From Lachnospiraceae bacterium (GTDB lineage Bacteria; Bacillota; Clostridia; Lachnospirales; Lachnospiraceae), in assembly GCA_017521605.1 (NCBI GenBank), contig JAFXCD010000002.1, positions 37,816 to 101,815 on the forward strand: a stretch of 64,000 bases of DNA. The letters run 5' to 3'. Position numbers and translations under genes: made by a program. The stretch's first letter is position 1. Every line of letters starts with the position of its first letter. Below the pieces are notes generated by a model. It ran no database searches. It worked only from the letters and a program-made list of their open reading frames with translations, and was not told the DNA's origin. Below, piece after piece: positions 33,536 through 43,799 of the stretch.

Positions 33536-36500
33536 TAGTCCAGTACCTCCTTCATTTTCTTATAAACAGAATCCTGCTCATTTTCCTCCAGCCGACGTTT
33601 TTCATAGCCCGGCAAACTACTGTCAAAGCCACAAACCTTTTTATAAGCACAGTACTCACAAGCATCCTTTTTCCCTGTCTCATAAGGGTTAATTTCCTTA
33701 TGGCCTGCCAGAATCTCTCTACCAATTTCGCGCACTTTATGGTTTACATAATCTGACACCAGAGACAGTTCTTCCCCACTCATGATACTGGAACGTGTTG
33801 AAAAACTGCCGTCCTTTTTCCGCTCTACAGGAATAACCAAAGACTTGTCCGTCATCTCCTTATCCAAAAGCTCCACTATCGTGTCCTGTCCGTTTACCAC
33901 ACCACTCATGCGTAGCTGCTTCTGAATCATCTCATTGATATCTTCCTCACCGACACTGCCTTCTGCTTCTACCACGGGGTCTTCCACATGATAATAGAGC
34001 AGAGCCGCCGGCACTACTTCCTTGTCCGGATACTTCTTTGCTACCAGCTCCATGGCAGCATTCATATATACCACCAGTTGTAGCTGCAATCCATAGTAAA
34101 CAGATGCCAGCTGGAACTGATGCGTTCCGGATTTATAATCAATCACTTTTACATATACCTGATTTTCCTTTTCAGCCACATCCACACGATCGATTCGTCC
34201 GGTAAGGCGCATCTTCTCCTCCTGTGACAGAGTCACATCCACAGACTCCAAATTTTCCACATAACGGAAGGAAATCTCATGTCCCATGGGCACAAACTCA
34301 CCCTTTTGCAATTGCTTTTGCAGGGTATCTACTGTACGTTTTAGAATCCTTTGCATCCGATTAATCCCATAGGCTTGGCGGGCACTACTATAAAGGATAC
34401 CGGCACCATACTCTGCTGCTATCTGTTCCATAGCCTCTGCCACTTGGCTTTCCCCGAAAGCCTGTGGAAAGTTAAACCAAGTATATTCACTATCCTCTAA
34501 TCTGCGGGCAAACTCATCCAATACTCCATGGAAAATATTACCCATATCCACTGCTTCAAAACCAAACTCTTCCCGTTCCTTTAAGGACAAACCATACTGC
34601 AGGAAATGATGATAGGCGCAGGCAGCATAGGTTTCCAGACGGCTCACACTATTCTCCAGATTTTTGCCATACAGGGCTTTGGCCACTGCTATAGACAATC
34701 CACAGGCTTCATACCGATAAAAAGCGGCGTCCTTTAATACCTTGACCAGTCCTTCATAATCTCCTATCCTTTCATAGGTCTGATAGAGGGCAAAAAGCTC
34801 CTGTCTACTTAAAATCCCCGGTACATTCTCCACATACTCCCGTAGCGATTGGGCCAGGTAACGTACACCTTCCTTAGGCGTTACCAGTTGCTCCAATATG
34901 GGCTTTCGGAAAGGTTGCTCTATAGTAAGTTCCGGATACATTTTCCGGATGGTTTCCACCAGATAGGACGGGCGTAGTGTCTTTCCGTCACTATTTACTT
35001 TTGCATAGGATAGATACAGCCTGTCCGAGGGCTTGGTCAGATTCAGATACAAATAAAATCTTTGGATAAACATTTGCTGTCTGGGAGTAGGTGCCAGCTC
35101 TAAATCCGACTCCTTTAAAAATTCTCTATCCATATCGGAGATGATACCTCCTTTGGAGGCACTACGGGGGATATTACCATCATTAACTCCAAGGAAAAAC
35201 AACACTTTCACCTGTTTGAGACGTGTTCTCTCCATATCGCCCACCAGGATACGGTCCACATTCTGAGGAATGGTACCCACTTCGATTTCTCCAAAACCCG
35301 CCACCAGAATCTCCAGAAACTCCTGCTGTGTAATCTTTTCCTCCCCCAAGAGTCCGTAAATCTGATCTAACAGTTCTATTACCAGACGATAAATCTGTCC
35401 GTACTCTTTAGCACGAACCTGGTCTCCCTGCTCCGTAAATTGTTTTTCATATGTTGAAAGTTTTTCCTGCACCCGATTCTGCACCAAGAATTGATATAGA
35501 TTTTCCACATGGACATGTGCCTCTGCTAAACCGCTTGTTTCCAACCCGGATACCTGTACCATAAATCGACTTTTCAACTCATTGATTTGCTGTAAGGCTT
35601 CCTCATCCTCACCCATGGATTTTATCTTACGGGTAAAAAGGCGACTCCATTTACTCTTGCCACGGATACCGGTCTGAATAATATAATTCTCAAGTACATC
35701 CACTTCCCCCGTAGTAAAATCCGCCAATCCGCTACGTAAATAGTGAAATACACTTTCGTAAGAAAAATCGCGTGTATACAGCTCCAGTCCGCTTTTAATG
35801 TACTCAATCATGGGATTTAACACAATCCCTCTTGTTCGGTCCAGATAGTAGGGTATTCCCATATCTGCAAACTCTCTTTCCACAAAAGGAGCATAGCTTT
35901 CCAAGTCTGAACAAATCAAGGCAATATTTCGATACTGTAATCCTTCTTTACGAATCAGCTCACATATCTGTAACCCGGTCTGGTGTACTTCTTCTCTGGT
36001 AGTAGGCGCTTCACTGATAAAAAGGCTCTCCTGTATGCCTCCAAAAGTAGCTCCCGGTGCACGGAACAAATGCTTTTCCAAAAAGCTAAGAGCTTCCTTC
36101 TCTCTAAATCGGGGAGAAGGACTTCCGCTCAGATACATATCCTGTCCTCTCTCCACACCGGCTTCCTTAGCTAAACGCTCTAAATCACAGGAGGTTTTCT
36201 TACTCAAATAAAATAATTTTTGCTCTCCATCTATTACAAAGGGGCTCTCCTCTTCACACAATGTAATAATCACCAATACTTCATCCGCCAAAGTCATGAT
36301 TTCCTGTATTAATCGGTTCTGAATGGGTGTAAAACCGGTAAATCCATCAAACACTACTACACTTCCTTTGAGAATCTTTGAATGTACCAGCTTACGACGC
36401 AGTACATCCATACGTTCCTCAGTAGTAATGAAATGACCTTTTATATATTCCAAAAAACTCTCATACAAAAGATTCAAATCTTTTAATTTATAATAAAGTG

Positions 36501-36951
36501 CTCCCCTTTTCTGTGCGAATTCCATAAGCTTTCCTACGTCTTCTACGCTTAAACCATACTGCATAAACTCAGAAATTGCACTCTTTACCTCATGGATATA
36601 ACCCTGCTTGTGCAAATGGCTTCCTAATGCAGGCAATTCCTCCTTTATGGAAGTTGCCACTCTCTGTAAAACCAGACTTTTTCCGGTATCATCCAGTACC
36701 GGTATACCTTCACCACCTACTTCTTCAAAAATGCGATGACTCAATCGTCCAAAGCTAAGCACATCCACATTCAAAATACCTTCGCACGGGTGCATAGTAA
36801 CCAATTCTTTTTGAGTCTGCATAGTAAACTGATCCGGAACCACGATTAAAAAGTTCTGTTTCGCACTTTTTCTGGACCGCTCTATGATTTCACTATATAC
36901 TTTGTAGCTCTTTCCCGACCCTGATGAACCGAAACAAAACCGTAAACTCAT
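33535..36951 (-). CDS. addB: ATP-dependent helicase/nuclease subunit B (AddB)
   Basis: AddB is the second subunit, with a nuclease that cuts the 5' strand. The 1138-residue protein has a P-loop at the start (FGSSGSGKSYK), a degenerate helicase core (RILVGDMERTRLKQVKVLFF), and the C-terminal RecB-like nuclease with RIDRVDVAEKENQVYVKVID followed by YKSG. Cys in AACAYHH and in DACEYCAYKKVCGF can supply the iron-sulfur cluster typical of AddB. It is the first gene of the addB-addA pair; mpg ends 18 bases upstream. Confidence 0.95.
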   Translation of the reverse strand: MSLRFCFGSSGSGKSYKVYSEIIERSRKSAKQNFLIVVPDQFTMQTQKELVTMHPCEGILNVDVLSFGRLSHRIFEEVGGEGIPVLDDTGKSLVLQRVATSIKEELPALGSHLHKQGYIHEVKSAISEFMQYGLSVEDVGKLMEFAQKRGALYYKLKDLNLLYESFLEYIKGHFITTEERMDVLRRKLVHSKILKGSVVVFDGFTGFTPIQNRLIQEIMTLADEVLVIITLCEEESPFVIDGEQKLFYLSKKTSCDLERLAKEAGVERGQDMYLSGSPSPRFREKEALSFLEKHLFRAPGATFGGIQESLFISEAPTTREEVHQTGLQICELIRKEGLQYRNIALICSDLESYAPFVEREFADMGIPYYLDRTRGIVLNPMIEYIKSGLELYTRDFSYESVFHYLRSGLADFTTGEVDVLENYIIQTGIRGKSKWSRLFTRKIKSMGEDEEALQQINELKSRFMVQVSGLETSGLAEAHVHVENLYQFLVQNRVQEKLSTYEKQFTEQGDQVRAKEYGQIYRLVIELLDQIYGLLGEEKITQQEFLEILVAGFGEIEVGTIPQNVDRILVGDMERTRLKQVKVLFFLGVNDGNIPRSASKGGIISDMDREFLKESDLELAPTPRQQMFIQRFYLYLNLTKPSDRLYLSYAKVNSDGKTLRPSYLVETIRKMYPELTIEQPFRKPILEQLVTPKEGVRYLAQSLREYVENVPGILSRQELFALYQTYERIGDYEGLVKVLKDAAFYRYEACGLSIAVAKALYGKNLENSVSRLETYAACAYHHFLQYGLSLKEREEFGFEAVDMGNIFHGVLDEFARRLEDSEYTWFNFPQAFGESQVAEAMEQIAAEYGAGILYSSARQAYGINRMQRILKRTVDTLQKQLQKGEFVPMGHEISFRYVENLESVDVTLSQEEKMRLTGRIDRVDVAEKENQVYVKVIDYKSGTHQFQLASVYYGLQLQLVVYMNAAMELVAKKYPDKEVVPAALLYYHVEDPVVEAEGSVGEEDINEMIQKQLRMSGVVNGQDTIVELLDKEMTDKSLVIPVERKKDGSFSTRSSIMSGEELSLVSDYVNHKVREIGREILAGHKEINPYETGKKDACEYCAYKKVCGFDSSLPGYEKRRLEENEQDSVYKKMKEVLD

Positions 36952-36968
36952 GTGCTCCTCCTGTTGTA

Positions 36969-37670
36969 CTAACTAATATAAAATCGCCACAAATAGTCCA
37001 CCGCTTCCTCTGCATAATCGATACCAATACGCTTCCCTACTTGAATTTCCGTTGCTTTCACCGATATCCCTTCCGTCACATAGAAGGAAGGGCTCTCTAC
37101 CATATCCACATCATTCTGTTGCTTGGTCACTCCCATAGCAATACACAGCTTCCCCGGGCCATCTGCCAAATGCTTTAAAAGGCTTTTCTTCTTGTGTTCG
37201 ATTTCAGATTGGGTTATCTTCTCTCCCTTGGCTTCCTTCCGCTTTTGTATACTGCCAAGTGCTGCTTCTAAGCGTAATTGCAACATCCGCTCCTGAGACT
37301 CTTTATCTGCCGGAACTACACTCCGTATGAGCACCGCCTGAGGATTGTCCACCACATCCGTTGTAATATTCATACAATGATACATACCATAGGTAAAGTA
37401 TACATAGGATGTTCCCCCTATATGAAACATAGGCTCCGTACGTTCCGTACGTCTTCCACCATAGGTGTGAGACCCCTTATCCTCCACACCCATATAGCTC
37501 TCTACTTCAGTGATAATACCCCTGATTTCTCCTATAGGTGTATCATGAACCAATATCTTTCCCAACAACTCCTTTGCTACAGTTATGCCATCCCTTGTAA
37601 AAAAGCTCCGAGAAAGCTTTTCCCCCAGCCCAGGCTTCCCATCTGATTTACATAATTCATCCTTCCACAT
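36969..37670 (-). CDS. 3-methyladenine DNA glycosylase (AAG/MPG family)
   Basis: This family removes alkylated and deaminated purines. The 233-residue protein has the typical sequences ELLGKILVH, GIITEVESYMGVEDKGSHTY (with catalytic Glu and water-binding residues), YVYFTYGMYHCMNIT, AVLIRSVVP and DGPGKLCIAMGV. It lies between xth and addB, giving a base-excision plus break-repair operon. A short insertion (GSIQKRKEAKGEKITQSEIE) is present relative to the human enzyme. Confidence 0.93.
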   Translation of the reverse strand: MWKDELCKSDGKPGLGEKLSRSFFTRDGITVAKELLGKILVHDTPIGEIRGIITEVESYMGVEDKGSHTYGGRRTERTEPMFHIGGTSYVYFTYGMYHCMNITTDVVDNPQAVLIRSVVPADKESQERMLQLRLEAALGSIQKRKEAKGEKITQSEIEHKKKSLLKHLADGPGKLCIAMGVTKQQNDVDMVESPSFYVTEGISVKATEIQVGKRIGIDYAEEAVDYLWRFYIS

Positions 37671-37685
37671 GCAGGATTCCTTTCT

Positions 37686-38438
37686 TTACTTCAATGTCAG
37701 CTCTACCGGACAATGGTCTGACCCCATTATGGACGTATGAATCTTAGCATCCTCCAGCTTTTCCTTGAGTCTTTCGGATGTTACAAAATAATCAATTCTC
37801 CATCCTGCATTTTTTGCTCTGGCCTGGAACATATAGGACCACCAGGAATAAATATCTTTCATCTCCGGATAAAAATATCGGAAGGTATCTACAAATCCAT
37901 TCTCAAGCACCTTACTAAAGCATGCTCTCTCTTCATCTGTAAATCCGGCATTTTTATGATTGGTTTTGGGGTTCTTTAAATCGATTTCCTGATGAGCCAC
38001 ATTCAAGTCTCCACAGAAAATCACAGGTTTCTTAGTATCCAGACTCTTGATATAAGTCAAAAAAGCCGCTTCCCACTGCATACGATAGTCCAGTCTTGCC
38101 AGCTCTCTCTGGGAATTGGGAGTATACACAGTTACCACAAAATACTTTTCAAACTCAGCAGTAATCACACGGCCTTCCTTATCATGTTCCTCTATACCTA
38201 TTCCATAAGTGACATTCAGCGGTTCCTTCTTTGTAAACATAGCAGTACCTGAATAGCCCTTCTTTTCCGCATAATTCCAATACTGATGGTAACCGGGTAA
38301 ATCCATTTCTATCTGTCCTTTTTGAAGCTTTGTTTCCTGAAGGCAGAATATATCAGCATCCACCTCTCTAAAAAAGTCCATAAACCCTTTATCCATACAG
38401 GCACGCAAGCCATTCACATTCCATGAAATCAGTTTCAT
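37686..38438 (-). CDS. xth: Exodeoxyribonuclease III / AP endonuclease
   Basis: The enzyme cuts at abasic sites and degrades DNA 3' to 5'. The 250-residue protein has all EEP-family motifs: [22 protein letters not shown] (Glu metal ligand), [24 protein letters not shown], and [11 protein letters not shown] (catalytic His and Asp). It is 15 bases upstream of mpg and acts after the glycosylase in base excision repair, consistent with co-transcription. Confidence 0.95.
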   Translation of the reverse strand: MKLISWNVNGLRACMDKGFMDFFREVDADIFCLQETKLQKGQIEMDLPGYHQYWNYAEKKGYSGTAMFTKKEPLNVTYGIGIEEHDKEGRVITAEFEKYFVVTVYTPNSQRELARLDYRMQWEAAFLTYIKSLDTKKPVIFCGDLNVAHQEIDLKNPKTNHKNAGFTDEERACFSKVLENGFVDTFRYFYPEMKDIYSWWSYMFQARAKNAGWRIDYFVTSERLKEKLEDAKIHTSIMGSDHCPVELTLK

Positions 38439-38452
38439 AACTTTATATTCTC

Positions 38453-39562
38453 CTATTCATTTATAAACTTAGGATTTCCATCAAAAATATGTATATTCTC
38501 CAAATCTTCTGCCTGTTCCAAAAGTGCCCGACTTCCCTCACTCATGATATAATCATATTCCTGCATAGTTAAAGGTATCAACCACAGCAGACTCATATCA
38601 GCCAGATAATCCTTATATTCGGGTTGTTCCAGTGCTGATATCAATCTTGGATTAATAAATAAAATGGCTCCAAAACCATCAATCGCTTCAAAAGGTACCG
38701 TATGTCCATGAGAAAAGAAAGTAATTTCCTGCCAGGGATATGCCGCCAGTGATGACATTGTGGAATAAAACAATTCACAAAGTGTTCTATATTGCTCTGT
38801 TGCCGCAAAGCCAAGTTCTATTCTGTGTAGCTTAGTAAGTTCCGAATCCATAACATACTGCTCTATCCTTGGCATGGGAATCAAGCTCATTCCTACAGTG
38901 ATTCCATACACTACCCCATTGTAAGTACCGGTTACCAAAGCTCTTGCAGGAAACTTACCTCCATCTATAGCAAAATATTTTTCATGTTTACCAAAAAAGT
39001 TCTCTAATACCTCCATATGTGCAGCTTGTACTTGTGGCCAATATTCTCCGTTTAATCCTGCCCAAATAGCTTTACTATCTACCGTTCGTTTCATTAAAAC
39101 GGATTCTGCATTTGTTAGTTCCCATGCATAGTTTCCCATTCCCTTTGCATACTTAGAGTAGCCGTAAAATCCATTCTCTGCATCCGCCCATCCGGGTATT
39201 ACACAAATCAATTGTCCGTCCGAAAGAAGAGAGGCTGCATCACCTTCTGCAAACCATACAATTTCCAATTTATCGGCTTCCAGCTCCATTCCCTTCAAAT
39301 CATGTGCTACAAACTCTTCCGGCATCATGGGTGCTTGTCCGTTCTTCATCGCCTTTGCATCCAAGGTTTTCGGCGCTTTAATCCTGTTACATATCCAACA
39401 GGATTTCATAAATCGCTGCTCACTGGTTTGATTACCCCACAAATATAAATAGTAACAGGTATCACTCTTTTCCACAAATGCCTGAATATCACACACCGGT
39501 GACCAACTTTCTAAAATAATCTCCGGTTCTTTTGTCTTATTAAACACATCCAAAAATCCCAT
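38453..39562 (-). CDS. SUFU (suppressor of fused)-domain protein
   Basis: The C-terminal half (about 205-360) fits bacterial SUFU proteins: [66 protein letters not shown] and [10 protein letters not shown]. The N-terminal half has two Cys near SCWICNR and no domain I recognise. Bacterial SUFU proteins often sit with polymorphic toxin or immunity genes, but this one is the first gene of the repair operon, 14 bases upstream of xth. AGGAGG precedes the ATG. Confidence 0.75.
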   Translation of the reverse strand: MGFLDVFNKTKEPEIILESWSPVCDIQAFVEKSDTCYYLYLWGNQTSEQRFMKSCWICNRIKAPKTLDAKAMKNGQAPMMPEEFVAHDLKGMELEADKLEIVWFAEGDAASLLSDGQLICVIPGWADAENGFYGYSKYAKGMGNYAWELTNAESVLMKRTVDSKAIWAGLNGEYWPQVQAAHMEVLENFFGKHEKYFAIDGGKFPARALVTGTYNGVVYGITVGMSLIPMPRIEQYVMDSELTKLHRIELGFAATEQYRTLCELFYSTMSSLAAYPWQEITFFSHGHTVPFEAIDGFGAILFINPRLISALEQPEYKDYLADMSLLWLIPLTMQEYDYIMSEGSRALLEQAEDLENIHIFDGNPKFINE

Positions 39563-39706
39563 GGGGGGGCCCTCCTCTAAATACTATTTACTCTTATCTT
39601 TCAGTGTAACAGATTTATGTCTTCTTAGCTACAAAAAAGTATCAAAAATGTGAACTTTATGCTATACTTTTATCAATGACATAAATATAGCTTCGAGGAG
39701 ATTTTT

Positions 39707-40507
39707 ATGAACAACTTATCTTTGAAAAAACTTTTTCTATTTGATATAGACGGTACCATTGCCGTAGGTAATGATTTGTTGGACGGTACCGTAGAACTTT
39801 TGAAGTATATTGAGGAGGTTGGGGGTAAGGCTTATTATATTACCAACAACTCTACAAAAAGCAACAACGACTATGTGGAGAAATTCCGCCACGCCTTCAG
39901 TCTGGAAACCACTGAGGATTTATTTATAACCTCCGGCTATATGATGCTACAATTTTTACTAAAAAACTACCCGCAGGACAAAATCTTTGTACTGGGTACT
40001 GCTTCCTTTATTGCGGAGCTACGCAAAAACGGTCTCCACATTGTGGAAACCGCTGAAGAAAACATTACATGTGTGGTTGTTGCTTATGATAGCGAGTTGA
40101 ACTATGATAAACTCATAGAAGTATGTAAGGTACTATCTACTACCGAGGTACCTTTCTATGCCACCAATCCGGACCTTTGTTGCCCTATCGACTTCGGCTT
40201 CATTCCGGACTGTGGTGCTATATGTGAAATGATTACCCACTCCACCGGCAAGGAACCTGTCTATCTGGGCAAACCCAGCGCAGAGGTGGTTCGTGTCTGT
40301 CAGGAATCAAGCGGCTTTAACGCTGAAGAAACTCTGGTAGTTGGAGACCGCCTTTATACAGATATTGCCTGCGGAATCAACGCCGGCGTAGATACCTGTG
40401 TAGTTTATACCGGAGAAGCCCGAGCCGAGGATTTAACAGATACTCCCTATCTTCCTACCTATTGTTTTCAGGATGTGAGGGCATTGTTAAAGGCAATACT
40501 ATCTTAA
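39707..40507 (+). CDS. HAD-IIA family phosphatase (NagD/AraL-like)
   Basis: The 266-residue protein has HAD motif I FLFDIDGTIAVG (nucleophile Asp, acid-base Asp), motif II ITNNSTKS, the class IIA cap, motif III Lys in LGKPSAEV and motif IV VVGDRLYTDIACG. Such enzymes dephosphorylate sugar phosphates, nucleotides or phosphoglycolate. GAGGAG precedes the ATG. Its last nine bases overlap the end of the convergent membrane protein gene at 40499. Confidence 0.9.
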   Translation: MNNLSLKKLFLFDIDGTIAVGNDLLDGTVELLKYIEEVGGKAYYITNNSTKSNNDYVEKFRHAFSLETTEDLFITSGYMMLQFLLKNYPQDKIFVLGTASFIAELRKNGLHIVETAEENITCVVVAYDSELNYDKLIEVCKVLSTTEVPFYATNPDLCCPIDFGFIPDCGAICEMITHSTGKEPVYLGKPSAEVVRVCQESSGFNAEETLVVGDRLYTDIACGINAGVDTCVVYTGEARAEDLTDTPYLPTYCFQDVRALLKAILS

Positions 40508-41899
40508 CTGATACTTTTCTTCTGTCCGATTCAGTACTGCAATAATTCCAATTGCCCAAAGTACACTAATTACCGGCACTTTTTTATAATCCTGCATATG
40601 ACCACTGGTCATCATATACCAAAGGTCTGTCATAAAAACAACCATTGTACAGTACAAGAGCAATCTTGTACTTCTTTTTCGCATATTTTCAGGTCTCCAT
40701 TCCTTGGGAAATGCACTAATAGCTGTCAGCAATACACTACAAATAAATAAACACATCCATCCTGTCAGTGAAATATTTACATAAACAGCTGTCAATCGTG
40801 GTGTAAAATCCTTCATCCTTCCATAATTCCACCCCGTAAAAGAGCTCCCCACACCTTGAAGTTGCAGATACATGGTTACCGGTGGACATATATACGCCCC
40901 ACCATCCTTTAGCATGGCAGACAACATATATTTAGTATCTATGGAAAGGGTCTTCTTTATCATATTTCTATAGACACGATTGGCGTCTTTATATCCTAAT
41001 ACACTATCCATATGAGGACCAAAATCATAAATTACCTTCTCGGGATAAGTGGATATGCTTAACAGCTCCTGTGAAGAATATTGGGTCTTTACTGATTCTT
41101 CCCAAAAATCTTCCATCTGCACGAATTTGGGCCATACCATACGGGTTAACAATACGCCTTCCGGAGATCTCTGAATTTTCCCCATACTTCCGGGCGTCTG
41201 TAATATGCTATTTAATCCTCCTATCACGAATATGGTCACTAAAACCGTCAGACCCATTTCCCAACAAAAATGTTTATGCAACCACATATAGTATGCACTT
41301 CCAATAACAGCAGCCACACCACTAATCCACGCATAGTCTACACAAATCTGTGCACTCAGTATCCACAGAAGGGCCATGACAACAAAGTCCTTCCCTTTAG
41401 CCACATAATCCTCCTGCCAAATACCAATTATTTTTGCCACTAATATAAGTAGCAATGAAGAAGCAAGAGAATAGGGCAACACTGCCATATGTACCTGCAA
41501 AACAGGTGGAATTGTCATAGCAAAAGTAACATAAGCGGGAATTCTTTTCCTTAGAACTGCCCATTTTCGGGATTTATAAAACACCACCTTTTGCAAAAAA
41601 TACTCATAAGCTAAATAAGCAATTATCAACTGTAACAAATAGAGCATGGTGCAGGCAGGCACATGAATCCTCTCAGACACTTCATGAAATCCCCGAATAA
41701 TTAAAGGATACAAATATCCTGTATATTCATCCACACAAAGGGTTGTACTCATAGTCAGAAGCTCCCCTGTTTCCTGAAAATCCGGAATATGACCTAAATT
41801 ACAAACAACCCAGCTAATACCAAGTACAACCTGAATTCCAATCCATATATAAATTGTAATTTGTAATACTTCTGCAATCTTTTTCTTCATCCTAAACAA
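40499..41899 (-). CDS. Polytopic membrane protein at the end of the exopolysaccharide operon
   Basis: The 466-residue protein has ten to eleven predicted membrane segments and a large loop (about 235-330) between the sixth and later segments. This topology resembles bacterial membrane glycosyltransferase or polymerase-type proteins, but no conserved motif confirms it. It lies 17 bases after the SGNH gene as the last gene of the operon, so a role in modifying or exporting the polysaccharide is plausible. Its end overlaps the HAD gene on the other strand. Confidence 0.65.
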   Translation of the reverse strand: MFRMKKKIAEVLQITIYIWIGIQVVLGISWVVCNLGHIPDFQETGELLTMSTTLCVDEYTGYLYPLIIRGFHEVSERIHVPACTMLYLLQLIIAYLAYEYFLQKVVFYKSRKWAVLRKRIPAYVTFAMTIPPVLQVHMAVLPYSLASSLLLILVAKIIGIWQEDYVAKGKDFVVMALLWILSAQICVDYAWISGVAAVIGSAYYMWLHKHFCWEMGLTVLVTIFVIGGLNSILQTPGSMGKIQRSPEGVLLTRMVWPKFVQMEDFWEESVKTQYSSQELLSISTYPEKVIYDFGPHMDSVLGYKDANRVYRNMIKKTLSIDTKYMLSAMLKDGGAYICPPVTMYLQLQGVGSSFTGWNYGRMKDFTPRLTAVYVNISLTGWMCLFICSVLLTAISAFPKEWRPENMRKRSTRLLLYCTMVVFMTDLWYMMTSGHMQDYKKVPVISVLWAIGIIAVLNRTEEKYQLR

Positions 41900-41915
41900 T
41901 ACCTATAGCTTCATC

Positions 41916-42791
41916 TTAATTTGTTTCAAAATATTCTGCAAGAAATTCACCTATCAGCTTGTGGCCTTCTGCATTTAAGTGCAGACCATCCGTCAAATAG
42001 ATGGAACTGGTTTTTTCATTGATACCGGACATACGATATGCATCAATCCATTCCACACCAAACTCTTCAGCAATCTGCTTTTCCAGGTTCACATATTCCT
42101 CCAAATATCCACCATTTCCATACTTCGTGTTATAACACTTCCGTTCTTTCTCCTCACCCAATTCACAATACAATGGTGACATCAGCACAATACGTAGGTT
42201 AGGATAGGTTTCCTTCAAAATTCTAAGACTATGACGCAAAGCTCCTCCAAATGTAGTTTTATCATATGGTTCTTGCGGATTATCCACTGCTTTGCCACTG
42301 TTATAGTCATTGGTTCCATGTCCAATAATTAATATCCCCACCTGTTCAAAATCAATCTTACTTAATGTATCCATGGTTGTACCAAAATAAGATAATACCT
42401 GATTATTTATCCCTATAAAGGATTCCGCATATGCCATAGTCGCCTTCTGATTCTTCCAGTCATCATAGCAAATAGCTTCCGCCAGCTTAACCATACTCCA
42501 TTCTACATTGGAAATAGAACTCCACTTAGGACTGCTTCCCCGAGACATGGTTGTCCCCCCAATACCTCCTTTAAAGATTCTCTTATTGAGGTTCTCACCC
42601 AGATAAGTTGTAAAAGATTCTCCTTCTTCCCCCACATTGCCTACAATGCTGTCTCCCAGCACCACAATATCATATTGAATAGTTTTCTCTTCCTTCTGTA
42701 AAGCAAACCAAACCACCATACCAACAAGAAAAAGAGCAATCAGATGCATTATTATTTTTTTCTTTGTAGGTACCTTTATATGGATACGCAT
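41916..42791 (-). CDS. Membrane-anchored SGNH/GDSL hydrolase
   Basis: The 291-residue protein has one N-terminal membrane anchor (about 14-30) and an extracellular SGNH domain with block I VVLGDSIVGN (nucleophile Ser), block II Gly in GGIGGTTMS, block III GHGTNDY (Asn) and block V DGLHLNAEGH (Asp and His). All four catalytic positions are present. In a polysaccharide cluster such enzymes often remove or move acetyl groups on the glycan. It lies 18 bases after the GT2 gene. Confidence 0.85.
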   Translation of the reverse strand: MRIHIKVPTKKKIIMHLIALFLVGMVVWFALQKEEKTIQYDIVVLGDSIVGNVGEEGESFTTYLGENLNKRIFKGGIGGTTMSRGSSPKWSSISNVEWSMVKLAEAICYDDWKNQKATMAYAESFIGINNQVLSYFGTTMDTLSKIDFEQVGILIIGHGTNDYNSGKAVDNPQEPYDKTTFGGALRHSLRILKETYPNLRIVLMSPLYCELGEEKERKCYNTKYGNGGYLEEYVNLEKQIAEEFGVEWIDAYRMSGINEKTSSIYLTDGLHLNAEGHKLIGEFLAEYFETN

Positions 42792-42809
42792 CTTCCTGCC
42801 CCTCCTTTT

Positions 42810-43799
42810 CTATAGCTTCTTAATCTTTTTGTGTAACACACGAATGGTTTTCGGTGCTATGGCAAACAAAGTTAAATACACCTTATTCTTATGGGTCAAA
42901 TAGGGATTCTTCCACGATTTGTAACAATTCTTCCTTACATATTTACAAATCTCCGGATACTGTGATGTTTCCTTATTCATCTTTGATACCGGTATATGCA
43001 ATAAATATTCCAAGCGTTGATACATCCCAAAACGAAAAGCAATGGTTTCCAACTCGGGAAATTCTTCTTTTACCAACCGCTCCGCCATATCCGCATTTCT
43101 TACATTATCTCCAAATACTCTTGAAAATGCTTCAGGGTCTTTTTTACGGGTATTGCTTCCCATGCGGTAAAATACATGGTATGTCTGCTGCGGTAAGGAT
43201 ACAATTCCTTTTGTTAACCATGTCAGTAATTGTACCAGTAAACAAAAATCCTCATTTAATTCTCCCTCTGGAAATTGTGCCACATCAAACAATTCCTTCT
43301 TTACCAGCTTAGTGCAGAAAGAACTATCCCCTGTATGCATAAGCATCCCTCTTAAAAATGCATCCGGGGATATCAAAACCGTTTCCTTGGGTGGTATGCA
43401 AATATCCTCCAGTTTATTGCCCTGCTCATCTATTTCATCTCTGCCAATTTGCGCAATTTTTACATCATGTTGCTTAATAGCACCATAAAGCAACTCGTAC
43501 ATATTTTCAGAAATATAATCATCACTATCCACAAAACCGATATATTCCCCTTTAGCTTGCGCAATCCCCAGGTTCCGTGCAGACGAAGAGCCACCATTTG
43601 CCTTATGAAATACTCTGATACGTTCATCCTTCCCGGCTAAAGTGTCACATAAAGCTCCGCTACCATCTGTAGAACCATCATCCACCAAAATTATGTCCAA
43701 ATTCTGATATGTCTGGGAACAAACACTGTTTACACAACGTTCCAGATAATCCTCAATATTATAAACCGGAATCACAACACTGATTAAGGTTGTATCCAT
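42810..43799 (-). CDS. Glycosyltransferase family 2
   Basis: The 329-residue GT-A-fold enzyme begins ISVVIPVYNIEDYLERCVNS with the UDP-sugar motif ILVDDGSTDGSG, then ANGGSSSARNLGIAQAKGEY and FVDSDDYI (DxD metal site). The acceptor and sugar are unknown. It is in the exopolysaccharide operon; its ATG overlaps the stop of the preceding GT4 gene by one base. Confidence 0.92.
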   Translation of the reverse strand: MDTTLISVVIPVYNIEDYLERCVNSVCSQTYQNLDIILVDDGSTDGSGALCDTLAGKDERIRVFHKANGGSSSARNLGIAQAKGEYIGFVDSDDYISENMYELLYGAIKQHDVKIAQIGRDEIDEQGNKLEDICIPPKETVLISPDAFLRGMLMHTGDSSFCTKLVKKELFDVAQFPEGELNEDFCLLVQLLTWLTKGIVSLPQQTYHVFYRMGSNTRKKDPEAFSRVFGDNVRNADMAERLVKEEFPELETIAFRFGMYQRLEYLLHIPVSKMNKETSQYPEICKYVRKNCYKSWKNPYLTHKNKVYLTLFAIAPKTIRVLHKKIKKL

